Assembly (NCBI GenBank): GCA_022559845.1
Contig: CM040117.1
Coordinates: 81,852,559 to 81,916,558 of the forward strand
From: Amorphophallus konjac
Lineage: Eukaryota; Streptophyta; Magnoliopsida; Alismatales; Araceae
Direction of reading: 5' to 3'
DNA length: 64,000 nt
Both the position numbers and the translations under genes were made by a program. The notes below the pieces were generated by a model that was not told the DNA's origin, did no database searches, and saw only the letters and a list, made by a program, of their open reading frames with translations. Positions 24,222 through 36,019 of this stretch are shown in pieces. How positions within the stretch are numbered: the stretch's first letter is position 1; each line of letters starts with the position of its first letter.

Positions 24222-24902
24222 AAAGCATCGACCTTTAATATAACACAGGTAGACCTTGATGAAGGTGCATAGACCTATTTTTATAGTGAATGCACAAGGT
24301 GCATCGACCTTGATAGTGCTGACTTCTAATGCACCGACTTAATGCTGCAGAGGCTAGCAGACTGGCATCGACCTTTCCAACACATACATCGACCTTAGGC
24401 TGCAGTCGCTAGGTCACAAGCATCGACCTTTCTCCAACCGCTAGGTTGCTAGCATCAACCTGTATAAAAGGTGCACCGACCTTATAGCACAAGGTGCATG
24501 AGGTGCATCGACCTAATGGTGTGTACTATGTTCAATGTGCATCGACCTGATTGTGCATTCAGTGTATAATGTGCATCGACCTTCTGAACGAAAAAGCCTA
24601 TGTGCTTGGACCTTCTAGACTCAGCGATATATGTGCATCGACCTTCTTGGTATGTAACCAATACATGCATCGACCTTCTAGACCCAATGCCATATATGCA
24701 TCGACCTAGTAGTTTAATGAAGTGCAAGATGCATCGGCCTTATAATAGACTACTTATGCATATGCACTGACCTTCTAGGCTTAGAGTTAACATGTGCACC
24801 GACCTGTCTATCTCATTGTATGAATATGCATCGACCTTCCTATCTCAATGTATGAATGTGCATCGACCTGTATACCTCATCCATGAGCATGCATCGACCT
24901 TA
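24222..24902 (-). repeat. GCATCGACCTT array in U3 of LTR family A
   Basis: About 22 copies of an 11-base word, GCATCGACCTT or one- to two-base variants, lie in one orientation. In the best half (24507-24891) consecutive copies are 30-34 bases apart. Sequence between the copies is unrelated from one gap to the next. Confidence 0.85.
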
Positions 24903-24970
24903 ACTGACATCAAAAACACAAACTGTTGCTAGCATCAAAACACCTCATCAAATCCAGAGGAGACACAACA

Positions 24971-25517
24971 TTCTCCCCCTTTTTGATGATGGCAACACTT
25001 TTATATTTATATTTTGATGTCAATACATGGAGCATCATACAGTCAGAAGCACTCCCCTTTTCAAAAGATATCTCAGAAAATCTCTCCCCTTATGCTCTAT
25101 ACCATCTCTATGCTCTATGCCATCTCTCTCCCTTTACCTTTTCCTTTTTCTCTGCCCCTTTACCAATTGCCAAGCAAGACATCAATTCTCTCTCCCTTTG
25201 CCATCAGCAAAACATAAGAGAGAGAGAGACAGAGTGAATTTTTCTGGTAGGTAACGGAGATGACTGAATCAAAGAAGGAAAAGTACAGGAAAGATGATTT
25301 GACTAACAAACTGATTTATCTTTCATTAAAAAGGTATATATAGCTCAGAGTCTTTTAGTATAAGAGTTCAGATAATGCATCCTTTATAACAATTTGGTTT
25401 AAGAATGATGAAAGTTAGACTTTAGCAACTGCACTCTTTGAAGAAGTTCGTATTAACCCTTAATAGCAATAAACCAAATATACATTGATCTTGTCAGATT
25501 AGTCTAGCCTCATCTAC
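24971..25517 (-). mobile_element. 3' internal tail of copia element A, cut by a CACTA end
   Basis: It begins with a polypurine tract (minus strand AAAAAGGGGGAGAA at 24971-24984) and continues TTTGATGATGGCAACAC, as does the copia element at 42506. Further CTCCCCTTT / CTCCCTTTGCCATC blocks repeat downstream, as in that element. No coding region is reached before the CACTA terminus at 25518, so the rest of the element lies beyond the CACTA or is lost. Confidence 0.7.
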
Positions 25518-25965
25518 CACTACAAGAAAACTGGCCTTTACCTACATTTGAAAACGTAGGTATTGGTCCAAAAATGTAGGTAAAGCCTTTAGCCACGTTT
25601 ACTTGGCACGCTTTCAAAGTGTGGCGCTTGCTCGCGTGAGTATAGATTATACCTACGTTTCATAGAAACGTAGGTATAGTTTGACCTATGTGAAAGCGTA
25701 GGAATAGTCTGGCAAAAAGCTAGCAAAAAGCGTAGGTACATATCAACCTATACCTACGCTTTGAAAGCGTAAGAATAGTCCAGCAAAAGCGTAGGTTAAA
25801 AATACATATACATACGCATCCAGATTGGCTATACCTACGATTCTATAAACGTAGGTATTATTTTTTATCACATACTAAAAGAAACATGAAAAAGTATTAG
25901 CGTCATTGTGTTAAAAGCGTAGGTAAAAGAACTAGTCTCATTTTAAAAAAATGTAGGTATATTGT
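25518..25965 (+). repeat. Terminal and subterminal repeats of the second CACTA element
   Basis: The first 17 bases (25518-25534) are the terminal repeat. From 25545 to about 25955 there are at least eight inverted pairs of the type CCTACGTTT..AAACGTAGG, with unrelated middles. Motif and terminus match the element ending at 20768. Confidence 0.85.
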
Positions 25966-26483
25966 TCTTTTGATTTTTTTATATATACTCATTGTGTAAT
26001 CATATTACACCTGTACACATTCATATAATGTTTCCTGCATGAATCTCACATTGAACACATCACTATTAACATAAAAACTCACAATCAACACATCAATATA
26101 AAGTAACATTCAACACATCAATATCAACATAGGTCATACGCGACCTTCGAAACACCACTAACAACTTCAAGAGATTCATTTCTCACCTACACAAATTTAC
26201 TTTCCAATTAGTAACTATTTGCCAATAGAACAAGTAACACATGCACATATACGTACTGCATACATACACATAAACAGATAGTTCCTCTCACTCTAATGTA
26301 AAAGAGCAAGAAGGCCACTGATACATACATACACATACATATCATTGTGCAAAATGAAGTTCCCATGACAAAATGACAAAATGAAACTGCATTGCATGAA
26401 AGAGCAAGAAGTTCTCATGACAAAATGAAATTGCATTGCATGAAAGAAAAAAGAAATCTTGTAAAATTTTCCCAGATCTGTAC

Positions 26484-26644
26484 CATAGTCTTCCTTCACC
26501 ATCAACTATAGAGTGTAATATCTTTTCAGCACTATAATAGAAATCCTTAACATCAAATGCCACATATTCATCCTTAGAAATTTGGTTCCATAGGTCAGCC
26601 TATGCGTCCTTGCAGTCAAAAGCCAAGTCTATTGCCAAAAATAT
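26484..26644 (-). pseudogene. Callose synthase (glucan synthase-like) exon fragment
   Basis: A minus-strand exon is bounded by TTAG (acceptor, 26645-26648) and GTACAG (donor side, 26478-26483). It encodes IFLAIDLAFDCKDA, a TAG, then ADLWNQISKDEYVAFDVKDFYYSAEKILHS..GEGRLW. This matches the cytosolic part of plant callose synthases, where the conserved run is DLW..I..DEYM.YAV.E.YYS.E.ILHSLV. The stop sits where Gln is usual (CAG to TAG). No other exons of the gene are nearby, so it cannot make an enzyme. Callose synthase makes beta-1,3-glucan at the plasma membrane. Confidence 0.8.
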
Positions 26645-27970
26645 CTAACAAGGTCAAAAGTAGTAAGCATAAGCTAGAGAACTGATGTTGCAAATGTAGG
26701 CATGTAAAAGAGTAAGAAGGCTGACCTTACTCCAAAGAAGGAACAAAGGCTACTAAACTAGCCTCAACCACCCACAATTACTTGGCATGGAAAGCAAGTC
26801 CATCTCCCTACATGCTCAAGGAGTTGAAAATAATATTAGCAAGTTATATATCCCGTGGAGGACACAACAACAAAGTATTAATCAAATATTTATTTTTCAT
26901 AGCTAGACAACAACAGAATTAGCTTTTCATCCAAGATTTAAATAGATGTGTGTTACAAATAAACAACTTTTTTCATCAAGTATTAACAACCCAAGGATAT
27001 ACATGGAGTTGACAAACACATGATCTTCAAATTAAAAATTCCACAAACTAATGAAAGAACCCCCTTCCATCAGGAGATTTCAGGCCAAGCACGTATCATG
27101 ATTCCAATCGATGAAACTATATAAACTCTATTGAATTTTACAGCATTACAATAATCATAGTTATAGGAAAGATAAAACCATGCATATTATTGAGGACAAA
27201 AGCATGGTGGATGTAACACATTTGTTTTTCTATCAATATGATCATAATTGGTATTCATAAGCATTAAGGCTGCATAGCCATCAAGTGTCTGATCCAATAT
27301 GAGATAGACCCAGAATCACCCACCCACCCCAAAAAGAGACAGGAAGAAATAAACAAATTTCTACTTCACAAGGAATCCATATATACTTTATCCAATGATG
27401 ATGCAACGTTGGTAAAAGACCTACTGGTCAAACATAAAATACATATGCAAATTGAATTGCATCATATTCTTTCAGTGAGACTACGTGAACCTGGGCATAT
27501 CTCCCTTTCTACTCACTTTTTAGATTTAAACATGGCATTTGCCCTCTTATGCAAGTTCTGATATGCATGCATGCATATACACATTGATTCATGAATTCAA
27601 ATAACAATATTGTCAACACCCCATCCTTGTATGCCATGTGAAACTGACTTGCAAGACCATTTACATACTATATAGAGCTGCATGCATTCTTCATAGTGTC
27701 TCAATGCATAAAGATTCATTTAAGGATCCCATCGTAGATCATAGCTTATGTGTCGCTGGGTGCAAGGGACAGGTCGACAGAAGCAAAAGAATTATCTAAA
27801 ACAGCACACAACCGAAGCAAAAGAATTACACATATGAAACACAGGTGATCAGAAACTAAGTATAAAATATACAGGCCATTCTCTTAATAATGAAAGCAAT
27901 AGAACAAGATCATTTTAAAGAAAACAATTTCACGAATGATTAAGGAAATGGTTGCAGTAGTATAACTTAC
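26645..27970. other. Non-coding stretch between captured exons
   Basis: AT-rich sequence with no recognisable exon or repeat structure. It is probably intron or filler of the CACTA interior. Confidence 0.5.
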
Positions 27971-28494
27971 CATAAAATCAACAAAAGCGACTGACATGCC
28001 ATCTTTTCCTTGCATTTTAAGTATCTGGAAACCAGCACATCTAGACAAACGGAGAGTACGGCAGAACATGAGCTCTGATACTTTATTAAAAGGCAAAGAA
28101 ATCATAACTGCAGGAGGCATGTTTATTTTCCCAAAAACCATTCTACATTGGGCTAAAGATCCCTGATCAATGTTGTAATGGTCAATGGGAGAATATGCAC
28201 ATATCATTAAAGTTCCAATGACGTAATGTCCACATCTGCCCCAAAGTCTTTTTTAGAAAAATATCATTTCCCTAGAGAAACCTACACTGGCTAAGCATGG
28301 ATCAAACAACCACTATAGGAATAATAGAAAAAGAAAGAGACATATCTAGTCCTCTAAGCAAAGCTGTAAATGGCTTCAACTTACTGAGATAAAATTTGTT
28401 TCAATTCCTCCTCTGTGCAAGTTGGACCCAAATTTGCAATAAACAATGTTGAACATGGTGGAATTTTGCCTGCTGAATGTTCTTCTAAATGCTC
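27971..28494 (-). pseudogene. RRM-domain RNA-binding protein, two-exon fragment
   Basis: Two minus-strand exons with good splice sites are present. Exon 28385-28494 (after TTGTAG, before GTAAGT) encodes SAGKIPPCSTLFIANLGPTC and TEEELKQILS, the first half of an RNA recognition motif with RNP2-like LFIANL. Exon 27971-28040 (after TGTCTAG, before GTAAGT) encodes GFQILKMQGKDGMSVAFVDFM, holding the RNP1-like strand. The arrangement resembles the C-terminal RRM of plant proteins similar to fungal Scw1. No complete gene surrounds it, so it is taken as a captured fragment. The function of the source gene would be RNA binding. Confidence 0.75.
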
Positions 28495-30691
28495 CTACAA
28501 TAGACAGTAGACACATGTGATTTCCAAGTTGCAAAAAAATTAGCACCTTGCAAAGAATATCATGAAAACATGCAAACTTTTTTAGATTTTCAGTACCCAT
28601 GCAAGAAACTAGGCACATGAGATACAAGATTCAATGTCTATAATAAACTTCTAGATGCAAGTCTTTTGGCTAGCATAGCAACAACCCACTTTAACCAAAG
28701 ATCCTAGGCTAGCATAGTAGCATCTGACATTTAACCTAAAGGGAAATCAGTCATGGTTTTGGTAGTAGTACAAATGATAATGCTAAGGCTGATGTGTGAG
28801 AAGACGACGAGCTTGCACAACCAATAATTCTACTAAAGAGATGATAGAGACAGCAACAATAGGGAGGTAAACTTCATGAAATCTCTTTGAGATGTTTTCA
28901 CCATGTATGAAGAAGACACACAAGAGCACCTGTTAAGAAACATGATCATCTTCATGAGGACCATAAAAAAGGAAAGTGAAAGGTGGGAGAAAAGTTGGAT
29001 GGAGACAAGAAAAGGAGAAAAAGAACCTTACCAAAAAGAAAAGGGAGAAAAAGAATATAAGAGCAGTGTGGCCACTTCCTTTGGCATCAAAGGCATTTAG
29101 GGTTCATAAAATTGGCCTTTACCTTTGGTCCAAAAAATGTGAGATGCTGCTATGCTAGAAAATTGACAATCTAGGCTAGCATAGCAACATCTCAATTTTC
29201 TTGTATAAGATTCAATGTACACCTAAATTGCCAAAGTGAAATATTTTCAACTTAATTTATCTACGAAAAAAATTCATATAACTGGGCAGATCACCATGAA
29301 TACGAATCAATTCTAACCCATGCAATATCTCTAAAGTTGAAATCACCCCCTCATAAACTAGGATCTGTGGTCCCATTGACAACCTGACATTAGCATTAAT
29401 TGTTCCTGTAAGCCAATAATAACCATCTTTATCCATACCACTTTGTATCAGACATTGAATCAAGTTTCAAGTTTCCCATATTTCCATACTACTTTGTATC
29501 TAGCATGGACTAACTCAGCTAAAACGACCATCCCAACAAGGGTCTATTCTGTATCTTGCGCAATCATCTTCAGCATTTAGAATAGGCAAACCCCTGCATT
29601 TACCAATTTATCTACTAATAATGGAGACAAAGCAACTCTTGGACATGAGAAGATGCACCTACCGAACACATGAATACTGTCAAAAACCAATATATACTTA
29701 TACAACTCAAAGACATCACGACACAATTGCAGCTTCAGTGCCCCCCCAAAAAAACAGAAGGGAACACTGAAGATCAATTGATTACAGCATAAGAGTGACA
29801 TAAAAAATAAAATATGGAATGTCTAAATTGATTTTACAAGGCTTTAATTGAAGTTAAACATGGAAACCTACAACATATAATAACAAAAAGAGAAAGATCT
29901 ACAGGCAACCCATATCTAACATTATTAATTTTTCCAAGCACATAACATCAATGAAGGGAAAAAGAAATTTTCATGCTATATTAACACAAACAAAGCACAT
30001 AAAATAGGATATGGTATAAATAGTAACTATACCTAGCCCTTTTCAGAAAAAAATAAGACATTGTTTGCCTCAATTGCCCATGTAATAAATATATCATGTG
30101 AAAACCCTCCTAGCAGCCTGGCCATGGAGGTTAGAACAACCTAAATAACAACAATTATAGGGTTTAGAGGTTATTTCTCTCTTAAGCACAGTTTCATGTC
30201 CTGGCTGCTCCAATGGCACACCTCCTAGAGCTAATGTAAATAGATACCCACCCCCCAGTGTGGCAAATGATCAACAATCCATATCAAACAGAGTCTTTAA
30301 GCACTATTTATATATATGAAAGAAATTGGAGGAAAAAAGGATTAAGAGGTAGATTAACAATTAACTATAGTAGCTAGTATGCTGCACTCGCCTACAGCCT
30401 CCAATTCATAATAGGAAAAATTGGCTGCACTCTTCTTAAGATTCAGTCTTAACCCATTAACCATTTTTTCCAAGAGCAAACTACTGAGGAAAAAAAAAAA
30501 AGATCTGGGATTCAGAAATAAATTTTTTTTAAAAAAAGATCAAGTTCACATATTATCATCAGAACAGGAATAACAACTCCAGCAATGGAGACTAGAGAGA
30601 GAGGGGAGAAAAGATGGAAGTGTGTGAAGGACTGAAGGTGGATACGAAGGGTAAATTTAAAGTTAACTACTCCCTAGTTTCTCCCTACTCG
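28495..30691. other. Stretch without recognised gene
   Basis: Several minor frames exist (for example minus strand 29257-29463 and 29577-29801), but no family could be named and no convincing splice pattern was seen. The stretch ends at the target site of the solo LTR. Confidence 0.5.
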
Positions 30692-33433
30692 ATGGGTGTT
30701 GGCCCAGACTAGATGGCGGACAAGAAGGGGGGTTGAATTATCCCCCAGTCGAGATGGAGGATTTTAAAACAATCTAAACTACTTTCAGCGGAAATAGAAT
30801 TAACTACGTTAATTAGTGTAAATTCAAGTGAGATTAAAATGTTATCTCGATATTCCAGATCTCACACGGAATATTAATTCAAAGAATGATTAAATCTAAG
30901 CCTAAGACATATAGTAGATGTAGCAATGTGCAGTGGTGCAGTGAGTAATAATCTATTAGTTTGACCTATGAAGGGAGGTAGATGAAATGAACAATCACAC
31001 AAGCATTCACACGAGACACAAAGATTTTTAGGTGGTTCGGGACCACGACGGGCTCCCTACATCCACCCCTCACCGAACCCCGGTGAGGCTTAACTACACG
31101 CTACAAAATATAGCAACACGGGGACGAACCCCAACACCAAACACGCTGCTTCCGCAGCAATGTACACACGGGGCCTGGCCCCAAGACGCTGCCACTGCAG
31201 CGCACACACACGCACGATCGGGGAACGCACCCCAGACACAAAACCACATAGAGACGCAGCTCCGTCTACACTCACAAACTCAGGGAACCTTGCCCCGCAA
31301 TGAAATCACACACTCGGAGACGCAGCTCCACCCACACACAATAGTATTTCAAGTTCATTAAAATGAAATGATATACAATGACCGCCTAAACATTAATCTA
31401 TGCTCAAATGAAAAGATGGAAATGAGAGATCAAGGATTCCCCATCAAATCCGCAGTGAAACCCGTAGATGAGATGGATGGGTGCGCTGGAAGTAGTCGTC
31501 TGCGGAGTGGAAGCCAGCCGAAACCGCAGGAGATGCCCACATAAGAAGGTTCAGCTATGGAGTTCAAAGATGAGATCAAATCGACAGATATCCCAGGTTG
31601 ATGGCATCCTCCTGATCTTCCTCTTCCTCATCCAGATGGTGGCGTCGCCCTCCTCTTCTTCCTGCAACAGATGAAAAGATTAGCCCTCAAAAAGTTGTCT
31701 TTGTCGAAGCAAAACGTAGCCATATATACCCAGCTGAAGGAACAAGACAAAGACTAGAAAGCCCATGATTAAACCCTTCAAAAATACACCCAATGTATGG
31801 GAGAAACTCTAAGGGTATTAGGGTAAAAAGCCCATGGCAATCGGATTAAGAAATGGGCATTTTGCAATCAATCCAGAAAACACAATCCGGACGAACCAGA
31901 AAAAGTGTCGACTCTTAGAGTCGACACTTTTGTCAAGGTGTTCTGCCGACAGAGAAAACCCAGCACACAGGCAAAAGTGTCGACTCTTGGAGTCGACACT
32001 TTTGGCTATGTGTTCAACCAACGCACAAAACAGCATGAAGCCTGAAGAGTGTCGACTCAAGGAGTCGACACTTTTTCATCTGTGTGCTGGAAACACACAG
32101 GCCAGCATGCTGACTAGAAAGTGTCGACTCTTTGAGTCGACACTTTTCCTGACAGTAGTGAAAACCACTTTAAATCAATATGAAAAGCCAGAATCTTTCA
32201 ACCAGGTTCAAACCCCTATTGAAAACCTGATATTGCCAATAAAATGACATGCAATGAGGGTCTTAAAACATCAATCAGACTAGGTGTCAATAAGAAGAAT
32301 GGGAAATCAACAAGATCAGAATGTATATGTTGAGACATACCATTGACCCAATATGTTGAGAGCATATAAGCCTGCACTTGTATAGAAACACAGATTCATG
32401 TCAATGCAATTGATAAGAACAATTATCTTGCATTATATCATTCACATACATTCAACCCAATTAAGGCATTAGCTAGCAGTCCAGAAAATTGCTCCATACA
32501 TGTAAGAGGCATTTGAAATTCAATTCAAACCAAAACACTGAACCTTAGATAGTAATATCAATATGCCATAAGTCAATATTTCATCATGATCAAACAAGCA
32601 TGAAGGACACTTGTAAAACCATATTTCCCAACTCAAGATTAGAAGGAAATTGCCAGCATTCATTGACATACCAGATGTCTAACAAAAATATCAATCATGT
32701 ACAACCCACAACAGAGTCAAGTTTCTACAAATGAGAGACCAAGTCTGAGCATATCAAACATTGATTCAGTCCAAAATAACCTGAACTTACACAAACCAAT
32801 ATAAAACCAGCCAGCTAAGAATCATTGAACCTCATTCAAAGGCACTTACATACATGAAATTCCATGACTTAAACCCATCATATAAACTAACATAGAAGTC
32901 AGTTTCACATTCAAAATTAATCATATTTCAGCATGAAGGAACCAAGATTTATTACCATCTAGGCAATCCAAAACAAGAGACAGGGCTCAAGGAGCCAGGG
33001 GTCGACCCATGAGGTCGACCCTTGAAGTAGGAAATAAAAAGTCTGCCTAAAGGCAATCCAGTTCAACCCAAGAGCATCCAATGCCATTCAACCAAGGTTA
33101 GAGGCCTTATTACCTTCTATGAAAACATGATTTCACCAATGAAAAACATCAAGTATAAAGTGCATCCAGAGACCAATGGTGAGGTCTATGCACATGAACA
33201 ATTGAGAACTCTTCCGACCACACAAGTCCAAGCAAATGAAAGCATTATTCACCACACATTCCATACCTACAAAACAAGATAACAATATATGAGCTCATTT
33301 AGCATGAAGACATTTTCCACTAAACAAGCACACAATATTTTCACTTTAAAGCATACGCAAACCACACAATATATTGTAATCATCAAAACCATTATCAAGA
33401 ACAAGGAGGGAGCGCAATGAACCCAACAATGGG
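30692..33433 (-). mobile_element. SIRE-like copia solo LTR with ATGGG target duplication
   Basis: A TG..CA segment of 2732 bases (30697 TGTTGGCC to 33428 CCAACA) is flanked by ATGGG on both sides (30692-30696 and 33429-33433). Near its left end are AAGGGGGGTTGAATTATC and, at about 31025, TTTTTAGGTGGTTCGG, the same LTR landmarks as at 22.7, 40.3 and 49.7 kb. No internal region is present, so this is a solo LTR left by recombination between the two LTRs of a full element. A TATA-like block on the minus strand (GGTATATATG, 31721-31730) marks the promoter, with U3 to its right. Confidence 0.88.
31901..32147. repeat. Four GTCGAC palindromes at exact 72-bp spacing in U3 of the solo LTR
   Basis: The core GTGTCGACTC starts at 31905, 31977, 32049 and 32121, and each core is followed by a 3-base loop and GAGTCGACAC. 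In the first two copies the inverted repeat is perfect over 14 bases per arm (31901-31931 and 31973-32003), and the others have slightly shorter arms. Loops are TTA, TTG, AAG and TTT. Spacers of equal length are only loosely similar. Another GGTCGACC pair lies at 33000-33022. Confidence 0.92.
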
Positions 33434-33436
33434 GAT

Positions 33437-34096
33437 GTGGATGCAAGTGAGTTAAGGATACCTGGTGAAATAACGGCCCATGAAAGTAAACATATCTATG
33501 GGGAGGCTTGTGTGAAGAATGAAAATTTGACAAACATCAAGGAAATTGAATTTGACAATGGAACGTATACTTGTGCCACTAAGCATGACACCTGTAGATC
33601 ACTTGCTTACACAAGGTAAACTAATTCTCCTTGCATCACAAGGTAAAATAATTCTCCTTGCAGTCCCTCTGATGAAAGAATTGTTGATATGGGCTTGCCG
33701 ACAAGCGATGATAGAAATGTTGGAATGAAGATGCTAAATGAGAAAGATGGTGTACATAACAAGAATGCAGAATCTGTGAACAGAGAGACGGTGGAACTAG
33801 GTAAGAACGATACAAGTGCAGAAATATATGGTAATATGGCTGAAAATTCAATTAAGTTTAGTATTACCTAGGAAAAGAGAGTAGAAAGTGTAGGGGGAGA
33901 TTTTCAGAATAACACTGTAGTTTATGAAGAGGGTTTTGCAAAAGAGAATCAAACTCTAGAGAGTAAGAAGGATTTCACACCTTGCAAAAGGAGGATTGCT
34001 AGAGGACCTGAGTCAGGGGTGCTGATTGGGAGCAAGAAGTCAAAAGTAGCTTCTGATGATAAAGGTCTACCAAGTCATCCTCTAACAAGGAACTAG
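33437..34096 (+). pseudogene. Unidentified plus-strand coding fragment
   Basis: One frame on the plus strand (with stops near 33617, 33644 and 33869) encodes ELRIPGEITAHESKH.., NVGMKMLNEKDG.., and a basic stretch CKRRIARGPESGVLIGSKKS. Composition (acidic/polar, a lysine-arginine patch) suggests part of a nuclear or regulatory protein, but no family is recognised. It begins directly at the right edge of the solo LTR and lies opposite to the other captured fragments. It may continue left of the solo LTR. Confidence 0.35.
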
Positions 34097-35155
34097 AAGT
34101 ATCTGATGGAGTGATATTCAGTACTTTTGGAGACCAATCTGGTGATGCCTACCAATCTTGTGATGCCTTCTTGTGATTCTAATACATTAGTTTTGCAATC
34201 CGTTGCAAAAGATATTCACCTTTTTCCATTTCGGGATTAGGAAAACATTCCTAGAAAGGTCCTTTGCGAGTAGAAATAGGGTTTATGTGAACTTATTTAC
34301 GGAGATTTGTATTCCTATCATGCTCTATGTTGAAAGAATATCCAATGGAGGAGGATCCATCTCTTTTCTTAGGGGGATTGATGTCCTTAACAAGAATGGC
34401 TTGTGAAATTCACCTCAAAAAGTAAGCTCTTTGGTCTAGAAGCTACATGTGGGTCTTACTGCTGGGTCTTATGTGCCAATTTCCTATAAACGAAAACAAA
34501 GATCACTGAACATAGAAATGTTCATTCCTCATTGATTGGCTCAATTAAATGCAAACCAATACTTTCAAACGAGTTTTTCAACTCTAATTTCTTTCATGCC
34601 TCCACAAAACTTGATGTTCATATTTTATTTTTCTTGTGCGGATGCATCTTTTGTGGTCAGTGCTCTTCTGTTTGTGGAACTGGCGATAACCTAGAAGTGT
34701 GGTATTTGTCATTTAACTACATATATGCAGTTAATTTTGAGAGAAATCTAACTGAAGCTTAGAGGCAAGATGACGAAAAAAAATGAAAAGGACAAACTTA
34801 AACTTATGCAAATTTGGAGAGGGTGTTTTCATGTTGCTCTTACTGGTAGTCCCACGGTCATGCCTAGGAGAGAAATGTGGTTGGTCTCTCCTTTCAGATC
34901 TGTAGGCTTTGCAAAGGGGAAGCTCTTCTCTAAGTTGGTTCCATGCCCGGATCCTGATCAAAGATAGTCATGAGGGCATCGTTACATGAGTAGATAGACA
35001 TCAAACTTGCCCTTGAAACTAATTAAATATAGTAGTCCAAGGGCTTGAGATGGATTAAGGTCACTGAGGTGCTAATCATCAGAAAAGCTGGATACATACC
35101 ATGTCACGGTAATATGGAGAAAATAAAACATCAAATAGGGACCGGAATATGATAC
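34097..35155. other. Stretch without recognised gene
   Basis: Short plus-strand frames (34203-34406, 34532-34762, 34770-34967) show no family motif. It may be intron or 3' sequence of a captured gene. Confidence 0.4.
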
Positions 35156-35977
35156 CTATGTAGACATCGTTCACAAAGATGTGCATCACGTGGCCAAGAT
35201 TTGAAACTTGGATCACCGGACGGATATCCAGGCGCATGGGTAAGTCCTCATCCTCTAGATTAAAGCTCTGTGAGAAGAGAACGCAATGTCAAATTAGGTG
35301 GCATAATTATTTTAGTGAAAGAAAAAAATGGTGAAGGATGTGAAATAGATGAGTTCTTCTTCAACATTAACCATAGTTTGTAACTGAAGGTTTTTGAATT
35401 GGAAAAACATTAGTGCCCATCAGTAGATTCATGGATTTCAAGAATTTCAATGCTGACTCCTTCAAGAATTAACATTGCCTTTTACCAACAGTCTCCTAGC
35501 ATTCTTTGGGAATTCAAGGGGATAATCTGGTCCATAACAAGGGGCCATGGAATTGCTCACCTTGTAACATACCAAAGGCAATTTGTGGTGTCCTTTGTCA
35601 GGTTCATGAGCTCCAAGGGTGCACCTGATTTGATGGTAGTTTGGTCAATTGTTGGGACTGTCTCCTGGTACATTTTCCAGTCTTGGTCCTTGTTGGCTTC
35701 TTTTGAATTATGGTAGCTCCTCGCATTGTGTTGAGCATTCACCTGCACCACATCAGTGGGAATCACAAACTCTTACCCAAAATAAATCTATTCGTCTGTT
35801 CATCTAGGGACAAAACCCTCTAGTTATACTCAATTATTAGTTTCTAAGATAAAGAGGCGTAAACAGCAGCACTGTGGGATTATTTCTACCTCTCATGGTT
35901 TCATTTTTGGTCTAATTATGTGGTATCTAATTTGATGTTAATGACCAATACTCCTGTAACACCTCAATAATCATATG

Positions 35978-36019
<42 letters not shown>

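Larger units (their letters stand above)
22676..24970 (-). repeat. LTR of a SIRE-like Ty1/copia element (family A)
   Basis: The right limit is firm: ..ACACAACA at 24970 is followed by a polypurine tract on the minus strand. The left limit (about 22676, TGTGCTAAAC) is placed by comparison with the LTR at 40282, which shares GATCTAGAGGGGGG(T)GAATAGATC, TTTTTAGGTGGTTCG, the GCTTGC/CCGCTGAG blocks and a CTATAAAAGGAAG TATA box. U3 (about 23810-24970) carries the GCATCGACCTT array. The orientation (element on minus strand, internal region to the right) makes this a 3' LTR. Confidence 0.85.

Noticed and set aside
24222..24902. Regularly spaced short repeats resembling a CRISPR array
   Set aside because: The repeat is only 11 bases, imperfect, inside a plant LTR, with no cas genes. 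CRISPR is not plausible here.
29111..29145. Sequence resembling the first bases inside the CACTA terminus at 25535 (GGCCTTTACC..TTGGTCC)
   Set aside because: Similarity is short, gapped and lacks the CACTA terminus. It could be chance or a relic. Not called.
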